Assembly: GCA_964421675.1 (NCBI GenBank)
Contig: CAYQXV010000004.1
Span: 42,713-106,712 of the forward strand
Length of the DNA stretch: 64,000 bases
Reading direction: 5' to 3'
Source: CALLPQ01 sp964421675
GTDB taxonomy: Bacteria; Pseudomonadota; Alphaproteobacteria; Caulobacterales; Parvularculaceae
The position numbers and the translations under genes were made by a program. Position 1 is the first letter of the stretch. Every line of letters begins with the position of its first letter. A model generated the notes under the pieces. The model was not told the DNA's origin, searched no databases, and saw only the letters and a program-made list of their open reading frames with translations. Shown piece by piece: positions 16,858-26,204 of the stretch.

Positions 16858-17520
16858 ATGCGCAAAATGATAGTTTTAGGAGCCATTGCCGTTTTAGCCG
16901 CTGGCTGCACAACAAACCCTTATACCGGAGAGCGCAGAGCCTCTCGTGCGGTAACCAGCGGAGCGGCCGGTGCGGGCGCAGGCGCCGCAGCGGGAGCCGT
17001 TATTGGGGCAATCGCCGGGGATGCCGGCAAAGGCGCGCTGATTGGCGCCGGTGTCGGCGCGGTAACGGGAACCGGTATCGGGGTCTATCAGGATCAACAG
17101 CAAGAAAAACTGCGTCAGCGTTTGTTAACCTCTGGCGTTTCCATCACGAGAGCGGGCGATAATATTCAATTGAATATGCCCTCCGACATTACCTTTGCGA
17201 CGGCGTCCGCTGATATTACGCCCGGCTTTTATGAAACCTTGAATTCGGTAGCCTTGGTGTTGAAGGAATATGACCGCACGCAAATCAGTGTTGTTGGCCA
17301 CGCCGATGCGCGAGGAAGCGATGCCTTCAATCAGGATTTATCGGAGGACCGCGCCAGTTCCGTCGCCACCTATCTTGCCAGTCAGGGAGTTGGCGGAAAT
17401 CGCCTTTATGCGGTTGGCTATGGCGAGACCCGCCCGATTGGCGATAATGCGACCGAACAAGGACAGGCCTTGAACCGCCGCGTTGAAATCATCATCGACC
17501 CCATTGAGGAACAATTTTAA
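16858..17520 (+). CDS. OmpA-family outer-membrane lipoprotein with glycine zipper
   Basis: A 220-residue lipoprotein. The signal peptide ends in the lipobox LAAGC (Cys17). A Gly/Ala-rich glycine-zipper segment spans about 32-78, then comes an OmpA-like peptidoglycan-binding domain (about 110-210) with HADARGSDAFNQDLSEDRA and the conserved NRRVEI near the end. It likely anchors the outer membrane to the cell wall, like YiaD/Pal-type proteins. AGGAG is 6 bases upstream of the ATG. Confidence 0.92.
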   Translation: MRKMIVLGAIAVLAAGCTTNPYTGERRASRAVTSGAAGAGAGAAAGAVIGAIAGDAGKGALIGAGVGAVTGTGIGVYQDQQQEKLRQRLLTSGVSITRAGDNIQLNMPSDITFATASADITPGFYETLNSVALVLKEYDRTQISVVGHADARGSDAFNQDLSEDRASSVATYLASQGVGGNRLYAVGYGETRPIGDNATEQGQALNRRVEIIIDPIEEQF

Positions 17521-17540
17521 GAAAAATTGTCTTTAAAAAA

Positions 17541-17578
17541 CGCCTCGGTTATCGGCTTTTTCCAGCAAAACCGGGGCG
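17541..17578 (+). terminator. Hairpin downstream of the OmpA-like gene
   Basis: A 10-bp stem (CGCCTCGGTT with AACCGGGGCG, one wobble pair) begins 20 bases after the stop codon. The T-rich run is inside the loop rather than after the stem, so intrinsic termination is possible but not ideal. Confidence 0.4.
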
Positions 17579-17680
17579 ATTTGCGCGAAAACGCCCCCCA
17601 ATTTACCCAGAACGCCTCCAGCATGCCTATCGATTAGGCGTTGAAGTGATCATTCATCATGCTCGCTATAGTTGTGGTTG

Positions 17681-17695
17681 TTAAACCGATGTTTA
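17681..17695. promoter_or_regulatory. Candidate CtrA box upstream of tipF-like gene
   Basis: TTAA, seven bases, TTTA: one mismatch from the CtrA consensus, 72 bases before the start codon. A weak -24/-12-like GG-N10-GC also occurs at 17714-17727 but lacks the TTGC box. Both are short patterns, reported because TipF is a cell-cycle/flagellar gene. Confidence 0.3.
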
Positions 17696-17766
17696 TCAAA
17701 TTGCCCTATTGTTGGCATTGGGTAGGCGGTTTTTTAACCACGTAAATCAAGCCAGTCGGGGCACGC

Positions 17767-18873
17767 ATGCGCGCAAAGACCACAATTTTTAATAAACCTG
17801 AATATGTCTTAATGGCCGGCGCCGTTATTGTCGGTAGCATTTTGGTGCTGGCCGTTGGCAACACAATGCCAATGATCTCCAGTGCTTGGCTATGCATCAG
17901 CATCGTTTTTACAATGTTGCTCTATGCGCGCGGACGCAAGGGTTGGATGGACACCAAGGCTGCACTGGACGAAGAACGCGCTGCGCGCGCAGCCGGTGAG
18001 ATAGATCCAGACCAATTGGCTCGCACCCTCAATTCCAATATTGACGATCAGGTCAGCGCATTGCGGGCAGCAAAAGGCCTGTCCGGCACCGACGTGGACA
18101 TGATCGAGAAAGTCCAACAGGCGACCAGCAATGACCGTTTAGAGCTCTACCTCCAACCTATTGTCGAAGTTGAGGAAAGTGCACACAAATTCTATGAGGC
18201 TTTTTCCCGATTGCGCGATTCAGATGGCAACCTATTGCGCCCTTCAGACTATCTGGAGGCCGTGGAGCGGGCAAACCGGATCGGCTTTATCGATAATATG
18301 ATTTTGCTGCGGTCGGTCCAAGCAGTCCGGGCGTTACAAACAGAAGGCCGGGAAATCACCGTTTTCTGTAACATCTCTCCGGCAACGCTTTACGATCAGA
18401 ACTTTTTCGCGCTGTTTACGCAATATCTCGATGGAAACCGCGACCTCGCTAAAAACCTGGTTTTTGAATTCACCTATCCTGCAATTTCTCTGGTTGATCC
18501 GACTATCGGAAAAAGCCTGGAAACAATCTCCGATCGTGGTTTTAGTTTTTCGGTCGATCATGTGCAGCGCCTCGATATGAATTTAAATTCCCTCAAGCGC
18601 TTAAATGTAGCCTTTGTCAAAATCCCGTGCGCATTGCTACAATCGGTGCATGATGGCGGGGAAGATCGCAAGGAACAGTTTAAAGCTTTCCGTGCGGAAA
18701 TGGCAGAGTCAAATGTTCAGCTTATCGTTGAAAAAATCGAGCTGGAACGTCAGGTAGAGCTGCTTCACGAGTATGGCCTTATTCATGGCCAGGGGAATTA
18801 TTTCGGTAATCCACTGCCTGCTCAGTCCTGGTTACAAAACGACAACCCTGCAATTTTAGAAAAAGCATCATAA
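17767..18873 (+). CDS. tipF: TipF-like membrane protein with degenerate EAL domain
   Basis: A 368-residue protein with two N-terminal membrane helices (about 13-31 and 38-55), a charged, helical linker (60-105) and an EAL domain. The signature glutamate is kept (EAF at 144-146), as are Asn202 (CNISP), Glu234 (EFTYP) and Lys285 (FVKIP), but the second-metal aspartate pair is VDH (263-265) instead of DD. This is the architecture of Caulobacter TipF, a c-di-GMP-binding polar factor for flagellum assembly. Loss of the DD pair argues for a receptor rather than an active phosphodiesterase. The symbol is by architecture; another degenerate EAL protein is possible. Confidence 0.75.
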   Translation: MRAKTTIFNKPEYVLMAGAVIVGSILVLAVGNTMPMISSAWLCISIVFTMLLYARGRKGWMDTKAALDEERAARAAGEIDPDQLARTLNSNIDDQVSALRAAKGLSGTDVDMIEKVQQATSNDRLELYLQPIVEVEESAHKFYEAFSRLRDSDGNLLRPSDYLEAVERANRIGFIDNMILLRSVQAVRALQTEGREITVFCNISPATLYDQNFFALFTQYLDGNRDLAKNLVFEFTYPAISLVDPTIGKSLETISDRGFSFSVDHVQRLDMNLNSLKRLNVAFVKIPCALLQSVHDGGEDRKEQFKAFRAEMAESNVQLIVEKIELERQVELLHEYGLIHGQGNYFGNPLPAQSWLQNDNPAILEKAS

Positions 18874-18916
18874 AGCTAAGCTTGACCATGGGGTACGGTG
18901 TCAGTACCTGCATAGG

Positions 18917-19771
18917 ATGGATCAGCTTGACGTTAATGTACCCCTTGGTGATTTAGCGCCCAATTATAAGGCTCTGCTGTGCGATGCATGGGGCGTTATT
19001 CATAACGGGGTCACCTTGTTTGATGGGGCTGGCGAGGCTCTGCGCCAGTGGCGCAAGACGCGCGGTCCGGTCATGATATTGACCAACGCGCCGCGGCCCT
19101 CCGATATTATCCCTGCACAACTAAAGCGGCTTGGCTTACCCGATGATGCCTATGACGGTGTCGTCACGTCCGGCGATGCGGTACGCGCGCAAATTATGCA
19201 ACGTCTGGACTCGCCAATTTTCCGGCTGGGCCCCGATAAAGATGACCCGCTTTATGCTGACTTAGCGATTACCTTCACATCAATGGAAGAAGCCCGCTAC
19301 ATTGTCTGTACGGGACTTTTTGATGAACTTGGCGAGACGCCGGAAGATTATATTGAGCTTTTACAAAAAGGTGTTGGGCGCAATATTGAGATGATTTGCG
19401 CCAATCCGGACATTGTCGTGCGATGGGGCGATAAACTTATTTATTGCGCGGGCGCACTTGCAAAAATTTATGAAGAGCTTGGCGGCACGGTAATCCATGG
19501 CGGTAAACCCCATGCGCCCATTTACGATCTGGCCATGACCCGGCTTATTCAGCTAGATGGCTCACTGAATACGAGTGATATCCTTGCGATTGGAGATGGT
19601 CTTCAGACGGATATTCTAGGGGCAAATCTTCATAATATCGATGTTGCTTATGTTCATGGCGGCGGAGGCATTCATCAAGCAGCACAATCGGGTGAGGAAC
19701 AAACCATCGCTTCAATTCTCCATGACAATGGCGTTCATGCAGTTGCCGGTATGGAGACGCTGAAATGGTGA
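18917..19771 (+). CDS. HAD-superfamily hydrolase, TIGR01459-like (class IIA)
   Basis: A 284-residue NagD-like HAD phosphatase. DAWGVIHNG (23-31) holds the nucleophile Asp23 in the form typical of the TIGR01459 group; LTNAPRPS is motif II and DILAIGDGLQTDILGAN is motif IV. The stop overlaps the ribF start by 7 bases, so translation is likely coupled. Proteins of this group are recurrent neighbours of ribF in alphaproteobacteria, making a flavin-related phosphatase role attractive but unproven here. Confidence 0.88.
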   Translation: MDQLDVNVPLGDLAPNYKALLCDAWGVIHNGVTLFDGAGEALRQWRKTRGPVMILTNAPRPSDIIPAQLKRLGLPDDAYDGVVTSGDAVRAQIMQRLDSPIFRLGPDKDDPLYADLAITFTSMEEARYIVCTGLFDELGETPEDYIELLQKGVGRNIEMICANPDIVVRWGDKLIYCAGALAKIYEELGGTVIHGGKPHAPIYDLAMTRLIQLDGSLNTSDILAIGDGLQTDILGANLHNIDVAYVHGGGGIHQAAQSGEEQTIASILHDNGVHAVAGMETLKW

Positions 19772-20721
19772 CCTCGCACACGCCATCATCGCGTGGGGAA
19801 AATCGCATTGTTGCGGCCATTGGAAATTTTGACGGTGTCCATCTCGGTCACCGCCATCTTATCAAGCGTGTTGGCGAGCTTGCCCGCAATCAAAATGCGC
19901 AAACGGGCATTGTGCTGTTTTCACCCCATCCCAGACGATATTTTAAACCTGATGACGCGCCATTCTTGCTCACTCTACCAGAGCGCAGAGATGGGCTATT
20001 GCGCGAGGCCGGTGTTGATCAGATTTTTTCACTGACCTTTGATGCAGATTTTGCAGCCCTCGCACCCGAGGCCTTTGTCGAAAAAATCCTCATCGAACAG
20101 CTTGGCCTAAGCGGAATTGTGGTGGGCCGTGACTTTCGGTTCGGGAAAAATCGGGCAGGCGATGTTGATCTGTTGCGCAAGGTCGGCGCGGCAAGCAATC
20201 TTGAGGTCATCGATGCCGATCTTCTCGGCGTCACGACTGATAGTTCAAACAAAACTGGTTCACAGGAAACACAAGCGGAGAAAATCAGCTCAACGCGGAT
20301 TCGCGAAGCGATCACAGCAGGTCAGATCGAGGCTGCAAATCAGATGCTCGGCACCCCGTGGCAGCTCTCTGGGAGGGTAGAGACGGGCCAGAAGTTAGGG
20401 CGAACCCTCGGCTTCCCAACGGCAAATCTTGTATTAGGCTCCCTTATTGAGCCGCGCTACGGCGTCTATGCTGTCCGGGCAGGCGTAAGCGGATCTTTGC
20501 TCCCAGCAGTGGCAAATTTTGGACGCCGCCCCACGGTTGGCAGTGATGCTCCCTTACTGGAAGTGCATTTGCTAGACCAAATCCAAGATCTCTATGGCCA
20601 GACCTTAACAGTCGAATTTCATCAATTTCTGCGGCCCGAACAAAAATTCGATGGTCTGGAAGCGCTGAAAACGCAAATATCCTCTGATTGTGATCAATCG
20701 AGAGCGGTTTTCGGCCTGTAA
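19765..20721 (+). CDS. ribF: Bifunctional riboflavin kinase/FAD synthetase RibF
   Basis: A 318-residue RibF. The N-terminal adenylyltransferase has AIGNFDGVHLGHRHLI, GRDFRFGKNRAGD and the ISSTRIREAI motif; the C-terminal flavokinase has GRTLGFPTANL, YGVYAV and the terminal RPEQKFDGLEALKTQI. It converts riboflavin to FMN and then FAD. Overlaps the upstream HAD hydrolase gene by 7 bases. Confidence 0.95.
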   Translation: MVTSHTPSSRGENRIVAAIGNFDGVHLGHRHLIKRVGELARNQNAQTGIVLFSPHPRRYFKPDDAPFLLTLPERRDGLLREAGVDQIFSLTFDADFAALAPEAFVEKILIEQLGLSGIVVGRDFRFGKNRAGDVDLLRKVGAASNLEVIDADLLGVTTDSSNKTGSQETQAEKISSTRIREAITAGQIEAANQMLGTPWQLSGRVETGQKLGRTLGFPTANLVLGSLIEPRYGVYAVRAGVSGSLLPAVANFGRRPTVGSDAPLLEVHLLDQIQDLYGQTLTVEFHQFLRPEQKFDGLEALKTQISSDCDQSRAVFGL

Positions 20722-20834
20722 ATGAGGGTTTTAGGGCAATTTGGCCTCAAAACTGCCCATAACACATCCTATATTCATATCAATCGGGGATGAGATCCGT
20801 CCAATCGGCGGCCACCTGATACAGGAGATGAATT

Positions 20835-21689
20835 ATGAGTGCTATATCATTGAAACTACTAGCAGTTTCCGCAACCGTTCTAGGCGCAAGCCTGGTCAAT
20901 ACAGGACCAGCGCAAGCTGCGACCTCCAAAGCGGCACTTTCCGGGTCTTCTGCAATCATCGCAATTGGCGTCAATAGCGCTAGCAATCAAAGAGCAGTTA
21001 GCCGGTCTTCCAGAGCGCGCGGACAGCGCAGCTTTCAACGCGGACGCTCATTTAACAATAATCGCGGATTTCGGTCCAACCGTGGTTTTCGGTCTAATCG
21101 TGGCTTCAGATCAAGCCGCGGATTTAATGGACGTCGCGGATTTAGTTCGCGCGGATTTCGCGGTCGATCCTTTTACGGTGGCGGATTCTACAGCCCCTTT
21201 GCTTACGGAATAGGGTTTAGAAGCGGCTTTTATAATGGCGGGCTTTTTTACCGAGGTTATGGCGCCAGTGACGCATTTCTCGTCTCTGCAGGTCTGTTAG
21301 GCAGCGCGATCTTAATCAATAGCGCTCTTGATAACCGAGACTTTAACAATGGCAATGTGCGCTCATTGGGTAGCACAATCCCAAGCCAACGCTCACAGGG
21401 TAATGGTGTTCCCCAGCTAGATGGCGGGTCGTCCGAAGTTCTGATCGGTGAGTTATCAGGCAATTATCAAGTCGCCTACAATAATTGTGTGGGGGCGCTA
21501 AGCGACCAACTCTCAACACGAGGCGCGACATTATCGATCAATGAAGAGCCGCAATCTGGCGGGAATATCAACGCTGGCTGGCGCTTTACCAGCGAGTTTA
21601 CGACCTTTGATGATCGCGGCGGTTCGTTCCTGCGCACCATGATTTGTGAGGCAGATACGACCACTATCAGCTATCTGGAGATCGCATAA
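20835..21689 (+). CDS. Secreted protein with RGF-rich repeats, function unknown
   Basis: A 284-residue exported protein. A Sec signal peptide ends near AQA (about residue 28). Residues about 60-115 are built from repeats of a 7-residue unit of the type NRGFRS (three near-identical copies at about 77-97, then diverged SRGFNGR, SRGFRGR), very rich in Arg, Gly, Phe and Ser. A Gly/Tyr/Phe stretch and a hydrophobic helix (about 147-160) follow. The C-terminal 100 residues contain two cysteines and look folded. I recognise no family. The Arg/Gly/Phe region resembles nucleic-acid- or polyanion-binding low-complexity segments only by composition. Confidence 0.8.
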   Translation: MSAISLKLLAVSATVLGASLVNTGPAQAATSKAALSGSSAIIAIGVNSASNQRAVSRSSRARGQRSFQRGRSFNNNRGFRSNRGFRSNRGFRSSRGFNGRRGFSSRGFRGRSFYGGGFYSPFAYGIGFRSGFYNGGLFYRGYGASDAFLVSAGLLGSAILINSALDNRDFNNGNVRSLGSTIPSQRSQGNGVPQLDGGSSEVLIGELSGNYQVAYNNCVGALSDQLSTRGATLSINEEPQSGGNINAGWRFTSEFTTFDDRGGSFLRTMICEADTTTISYLEIA

Positions 21690-21775
21690 TCTTCTAAACC
21701 CGCGCCCTTAAAACCCCTGCCAGCAATATTGGTGGGACGACAGGACCCGCGGCTATCCAAAACTCCTATGACTTA

Positions 21776-21803
21776 CCCCGGCGATCAATCATCGCCGGGG
21801 TTT
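21776..21803 (+). terminator. Strong hairpin before ileS
   Basis: A perfect 10-bp GC-rich stem (CCCCGGCGAT/ATCGCCGGGG) with a 5-base loop followed by TTT. It lies 86 bases after the RGF-protein stop and is the best intrinsic terminator candidate in this part of the window. Confidence 0.8.
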
Positions 21804-21953
21804 GTACGTTTTGGGCTATTGTTCTCGCCGGACCATGATATTTTCGGCAATCATGATAGTGACCTTCTGCCCGAGCACTGGTAGATACGCCGATCTTGAG
21901 GACGATTTAACAGCTGGCGGTTTGTCGCCATGACGAATTAAAGGATTTTACCG

Positions 21954-24869
21954 ATGCCCGATGCATCGAATGCAGACAATGCCCGCGATTATCGCGACAG
22001 TCTGTTTTTGCCAAAGACCGATTTTCCGATGCGCGCAGGCTTGCCTAAACGTGAGCCTGAATGGCTAAAGCGTTGGGCGCAAATGGGCCTGTATCAGCGC
22101 TTGCGCGAGGATGCCAAAGACCGGCCCCGTTATGTGCTCCATGACGGCCCGCCCTATGCCAATGGCAACCTGCATATGGGCCACGCCTTTAACAAGATTC
22201 TAAAAGACCTGATCGTGCGCTCTCGCCAAATGATGGGCTTTGATAGCAATTATGTTCCCGGCTGGGATTGCCATGGCTTGCCGATTGAATGGAAAGTCGA
22301 AGAGGCATTTCGCGGTAAGGGTCGCAAGAAAGAAGATGTACCCGCATCAGAGTTTCGCGCGGCGTGCCGCGACTATGCCAAACATTGGGTATCGGTTCAA
22401 AGCGAACAGTTTCAACGCTACGGCATTGAGGGTGACTGGGAAAATCCGTACACCACCATGCGGTTTGAATCCGAAGCTTTGATCGTCAAGGAACTGCTAA
22501 AATTTGCAGAACAAGGATTGCTCTATAGAGGGGCAAAACCGGTTATGTGGTCGCCGGTTGAACAAACCGCGCTGGCTGAAGCGGAGATTGAATATCACGA
22601 CCATCAGTCGACGACGATCTGGGTTAAATTTCCCGTCGCAGATGGACCTCATAAAGATGCGTCAATCGTCATCTGGACAACCACCCCTTGGACAATTCCT
22701 GGCAACCGGGCGATTTGTTTTGGCCCGGCGCTCTCATACGGGGTCTATGAAGTCTCTGCGATGAAAGCCGATCTAGACTTTGAGCCATGGTCAAAACCCG
22801 GTGACAAGCTGATTGTTGCCGATGCCCTTGCCGAAAGCGTTCGCGAGGCAGGCTTGATTGAAAGTTGGACCCGGATCGGCGATGTTAAAGCCGATAGCCT
22901 TGAGGGAGCCAAATGCGATCACCCCTTAAAAGGGTTTTCCGGCGGGTATGAATTTGATGTTCCATTGCTGTCTGGTGATCATGTTACCGACGAGGCGGGG
23001 ACAGGCTTTGTGCACACTGCGCCAAGTCATGGACAAGAAGATTATCTAGCCTGGATGGCGCATGGCCTGCCGCAAGGTGATATTCCCTATACGGTTGGCC
23101 CTGATGGTGCCTATACGGATGAAGCGCCAGGCTTTACCGGTGCAAAAGTTTTAAGAACTGAGGGCAAGAAGGCCGGACAGGATGGCGATGCCAATGGTGC
23201 GGTCATCAAGGCGCTTATTGAGCATAAGGGATTGCTCGCGCGCGGCCGGTTAAAGCATTCTTATCCCCATTCATGGCGCTCAAAAGCACCGGTGATTTTC
23301 CGCAATACACCCCAATGGTTCATCAAACTTGGCAAAGCCGGGGACGGGGGCTTGCGCGACAAGGCCCTCAAAGCCATCGATGAAACCGGCTTCACGCCAG
23401 AGGCCGGACGTAAACGTATTCGCTCCATGGTGGAAGGCCGCCCCGATTGGCTCGTCTCCCGGCAGCGGGCATGGGGCGTTCCGATTACAGTTTTTGCTGA
23501 TCGCAAAACCGGCGAACCGCTTAACGATAGCGCCGTTACTGAACGCATCGTAAATGCCGTGCGCGAACGCGGCGCTGATGCATGGTTTGATACACCGGCA
23601 GCGGAATTTCTCGGGCCCGATTATAACCCCGATGATTTTGACAAAATTGATGACATTCTTGATGTCTGGTTTGACTCCGGCTCAACCCATGCTTTTTGTC
23701 TGGAAGAACGTAGCGATCTAAAATGGCCTGCGGATATTTATCTGGAAGGTTCTGACCAACATCGCGGCTGGTTCCAGTCTTCGCTTCTGGAAAGTTGCGG
23801 CACAAGAGGGCGCGCGCCTTACGAGCATGTCCTCACCCATGGGTTTGTGCTGGATGATCAGGGACGCAAAATGTCGAAGTCCCTCGGCAATGTTGTTGAT
23901 CCCGCCGACATCACCAAAAAATATGGCGCTGATATTTTACGCATCTGGACGGCCAGTGCGGACTATTCAGATGATTTACGAATGGGCGATGAGAGCATTG
24001 GCTCTGCGGTCGATTGTTATCGCCGTCTGCGAAACACAATACGATATCTATTGGGTGCGCTTGACGGCTTTACCCAAGAAGAAACCCTTCCGATTGAGCA
24101 AATGCCTGAGCTTGAGCGCTACGTCTTGCATCTGACCGCTGAGATTGATCGCAAAGTGCACGGCGCTTATGAAGCGTTCGATTTTAAAACCGCTTGGCGC
24201 TCGGTTTTGGATTTTTGTGCGCTGGATCTTTCAGCCTTTTATCTCGATGTACGAAAAGATAGTCTGTATTGTGACGACCCACATTCGGTAACCCGCCGGG
24301 CTGCGCGAACCGTCATGGATATTCTGTTTGAACGCATTACAACATGGATCGCGCCGATCTGTGTGTTTACGGCTGAAGAGGCATGGCAATTGCGCTATGG
24401 CGAGGATGGCGCAGAGATTAAATCTTCTGTGCATCAAGAACTCTTCCGTACACTGCCTGATGGATGGCATGATGAAGCATTGGGCAAAAAATGGGCGAGT
24501 ATTCGCGATGTTCGCCGGGTAATTACCGGGGCATTGGAGATTGAACGACGCGAAAAACGCATTGGTGCAAGCCTTGAAGCGGCCCCTAGTGTTTTCGTTG
24601 AGGATGAAAATCTGTTCAAAACCTGCCAAAGCGTGGACATGGCGCAAATCTGTATCACGTCCGGATTGGTGCTGACGCACGGGGCCGGGCCTAAAAACAG
24701 CTTTGCTCTGGAGGATATTGCCGGCGTCGGTGTTGTGCCCGATAAGGTTTCCCATGATAAATGCCAGCGTTGTTGGCGATATTTGCCTGAGGTCGGTGCG
24801 AGCCAGCCACAGGCTGATTTATGCGAACGCTGCAACACGGTGATCGGTGAACAGGAAATGCCTGCATGA
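21954..24869 (+). CDS. ileS: Isoleucyl-tRNA synthetase
   Basis: A 971-residue class I synthetase charging tRNA-Ile. HIGH-type motif HMGH is at 74-77 (PYANGNLHMGH), the KMSKS loop is in GRKMSKSLGNV, and the editing domain contains WTTTPWTIPGNRAI and GTGFVHTAPSHGQED. The C-terminal zinc finger CQRCWRYLP...CERC is intact, as in ordinary bacterial IleS. The lspA start overlaps its stop by 4 bases. Confidence 0.98.
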   Translation: MPDASNADNARDYRDSLFLPKTDFPMRAGLPKREPEWLKRWAQMGLYQRLREDAKDRPRYVLHDGPPYANGNLHMGHAFNKILKDLIVRSRQMMGFDSNYVPGWDCHGLPIEWKVEEAFRGKGRKKEDVPASEFRAACRDYAKHWVSVQSEQFQRYGIEGDWENPYTTMRFESEALIVKELLKFAEQGLLYRGAKPVMWSPVEQTALAEAEIEYHDHQSTTIWVKFPVADGPHKDASIVIWTTTPWTIPGNRAICFGPALSYGVYEVSAMKADLDFEPWSKPGDKLIVADALAESVREAGLIESWTRIGDVKADSLEGAKCDHPLKGFSGGYEFDVPLLSGDHVTDEAGTGFVHTAPSHGQEDYLAWMAHGLPQGDIPYTVGPDGAYTDEAPGFTGAKVLRTEGKKAGQDGDANGAVIKALIEHKGLLARGRLKHSYPHSWRSKAPVIFRNTPQWFIKLGKAGDGGLRDKALKAIDETGFTPEAGRKRIRSMVEGRPDWLVSRQRAWGVPITVFADRKTGEPLNDSAVTERIVNAVRERGADAWFDTPAAEFLGPDYNPDDFDKIDDILDVWFDSGSTHAFCLEERSDLKWPADIYLEGSDQHRGWFQSSLLESCGTRGRAPYEHVLTHGFVLDDQGRKMSKSLGNVVDPADITKKYGADILRIWTASADYSDDLRMGDESIGSAVDCYRRLRNTIRYLLGALDGFTQEETLPIEQMPELERYVLHLTAEIDRKVHGAYEAFDFKTAWRSVLDFCALDLSAFYLDVRKDSLYCDDPHSVTRRAARTVMDILFERITTWIAPICVFTAEEAWQLRYGEDGAEIKSSVHQELFRTLPDGWHDEALGKKWASIRDVRRVITGALEIERREKRIGASLEAAPSVFVEDENLFKTCQSVDMAQICITSGLVLTHGAGPKNSFALEDIAGVGVVPDKVSHDKCQRCWRYLPEVGASQPQADLCERCNTVIGEQEMPA

Positions 24870-25432
24870 GCGAGCAAAGCGGCGAGGATAAACAGCCAAG
24901 CCCCCCGTCAATCGCTGATCGTCTCAGCGACATGATTGCGGATGCGCGCGGCAATAGCCTCTTTGCCCCGGCCATGCTGGGGGCGCTCGTTGTTGCGCTC
25001 GCCGATCAAGCCAGCAAAGTCTGGATTGTAAAAGTGCTCCGTTTGCCCGAATTGCGGCATATTGAACTTAGCCCCTTCGTTGATTTTACCTATGTGCGAA
25101 ATTATGGCGCGAGTTTCGGCATGGGCGCGGAGGGGGGCGTGATATCTAGGATTGTCCTGTCCATATTCGCCATCCTGATCGTTGGCTTCCTGATAAGCTG
25201 GTTGACCAAGGTGAGACGAGTTTTGCCCGCAGTCGGAATTGCCTTCATAATTGGCGGGGCCGCCGGGAACCTGATAGACCGGCTGCTTTTAGGCTATGTG
25301 ATTGATTTTATTGATGTCGCAATCAGCTTTTTCCCGTGGGTTTTCAATGTCGCAGACAGTGCCATTAATGTGGGTGTGGCTTGCCTGCTGATCGATACAT
25401 TCCGCAATGGCGGGGTTGATGAGCCAGGGTAA
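24866..25432 (+). CDS. lspA: Lipoprotein signal peptidase (signal peptidase II)
   Basis: A 188-residue LspA, cleaving prolipoproteins after lipidation. Four membrane helices and the conserved blocks are present: ALADQASKVW, NYGASFGM, GGAAGNLIDRLLLGYVIDFI with the first catalytic Asp, and FNVADSAINVG with the second. The soluble N-terminal extension of about 30 residues is longer than in E. coli. Overlap with ileS (ATGA) suggests translational coupling. Confidence 0.96.
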   Translation: MSEQSGEDKQPSPPSIADRLSDMIADARGNSLFAPAMLGALVVALADQASKVWIVKVLRLPELRHIELSPFVDFTYVRNYGASFGMGAEGGVISRIVLSIFAILIVGFLISWLTKVRRVLPAVGIAFIIGGAAGNLIDRLLLGYVIDFIDVAISFFPWVFNVADSAINVGVACLLIDTFRNGGVDEPG

Positions 25433-25532
25433 ACGGCCTCAAATTTGTGATGAAATTTGCCCGCAGGTCATTCTTGGCGATTGGGCGAACAACTGTTATA
25501 GAGTAGCAATTGGTTTTGTTCGAGGATAAGCG

Positions 25533-26081
25533 ATGAAAATGCAGTCTTTTGTAAAAATTGGTGTTCTAGCGCTGATCCTGCCAGCAATGGCAGCATGTTC
25601 GGCTTTAGGTGGCAAAAACCCGCCTGATGAGTTTGCCATTACGACAAAAGCGCCCTTGGTGGTTCCCCCTGATTATGCCTTGCGCCCGCCAAAACCCGGT
25701 GAGAGCCGTCCGCAAGAGCTATCCTCTTCTGAACGCGCCAAGCAGGTTTTGCTAGGCGATACCTCGGCAACACCGCCAACCCAAGGCGAAATCCTATTAC
25801 TGCAAAAGACCGGCGCTGTGAGTGCTGATCGCAATATTCGCAATATTTTGAGCGCCGAAAATGGGGGCCGTGCTGAAAAAGACTCCAGTCTCGCCAATCA
25901 GTTGATCTTTTGGAAATTCAACGATGATGGCACGATCGACGATAAAGCAGCGCCCTTGCGCGTTGATGATCCTGACGGCTGGATGCGCGATCGCGAGGAA
26001 ACGATCCGCAAAGTGATCGGCGAAGACGGCAAGGTTCAGATTGTAAAATCGAAACAGCTAAACCTTCCAGGTGTCTTTTAG
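25533..26081 (+). CDS. DUF3035 lipoprotein, BamF-like
   Basis: A 182-residue lipoprotein; lipobox MAAC with the signal peptide within the first 21 residues. Just after it, PPDEFAITTKAPLVVPPDYALRPP contains the short BamC/BamF-type motif (DEF, then APL..PP.Y.LRPP). In Caulobacter a DUF3035 lipoprotein of this kind, BamF, is part of the outer-membrane BAM complex. The remainder is polar and predicted partly disordered. A hairpin follows the gene. Confidence 0.8.
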   Translation: MKMQSFVKIGVLALILPAMAACSALGGKNPPDEFAITTKAPLVVPPDYALRPPKPGESRPQELSSSERAKQVLLGDTSATPPTQGEILLLQKTGAVSADRNIRNILSAENGGRAEKDSSLANQLIFWKFNDDGTIDDKAAPLRVDDPDGWMRDREETIRKVIGEDGKVQIVKSKQLNLPGVF

Positions 26082-26115
26082 GCTCGCAAAAGCACCCTGA
26101 TAGAATTTCAAACTA

Positions 26116-26155
26116 CCGGAAGAGACCAATGAATTTGTCTCTTCCCGGCTGGTTT
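26116..26155 (+). terminator. Hairpin with downstream T run after the DUF3035 gene
   Basis: An 11-bp stem (CCGGAAGAGAC with GTCTCTTCCCGG, one bulged C) and a 10-base loop, followed shortly by GGTTTT. It lies 35 bases after the stop codon. Confidence 0.7.
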
Positions 26156-26204
26156 TCCTACATCAACAATTGAATATGACGCGCGCTATTGCGATAGTGT
26201 GGGC

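Noticed and set aside
24231..24755. 174-codon minus-strand ORF
   Set aside because: Lies within ileS in the opposite direction; ileS is unambiguous.
25440..25459. AT-rich 7-bp inverted repeat after lspA as terminator
   Set aside because: The stem is weak and no T run follows.
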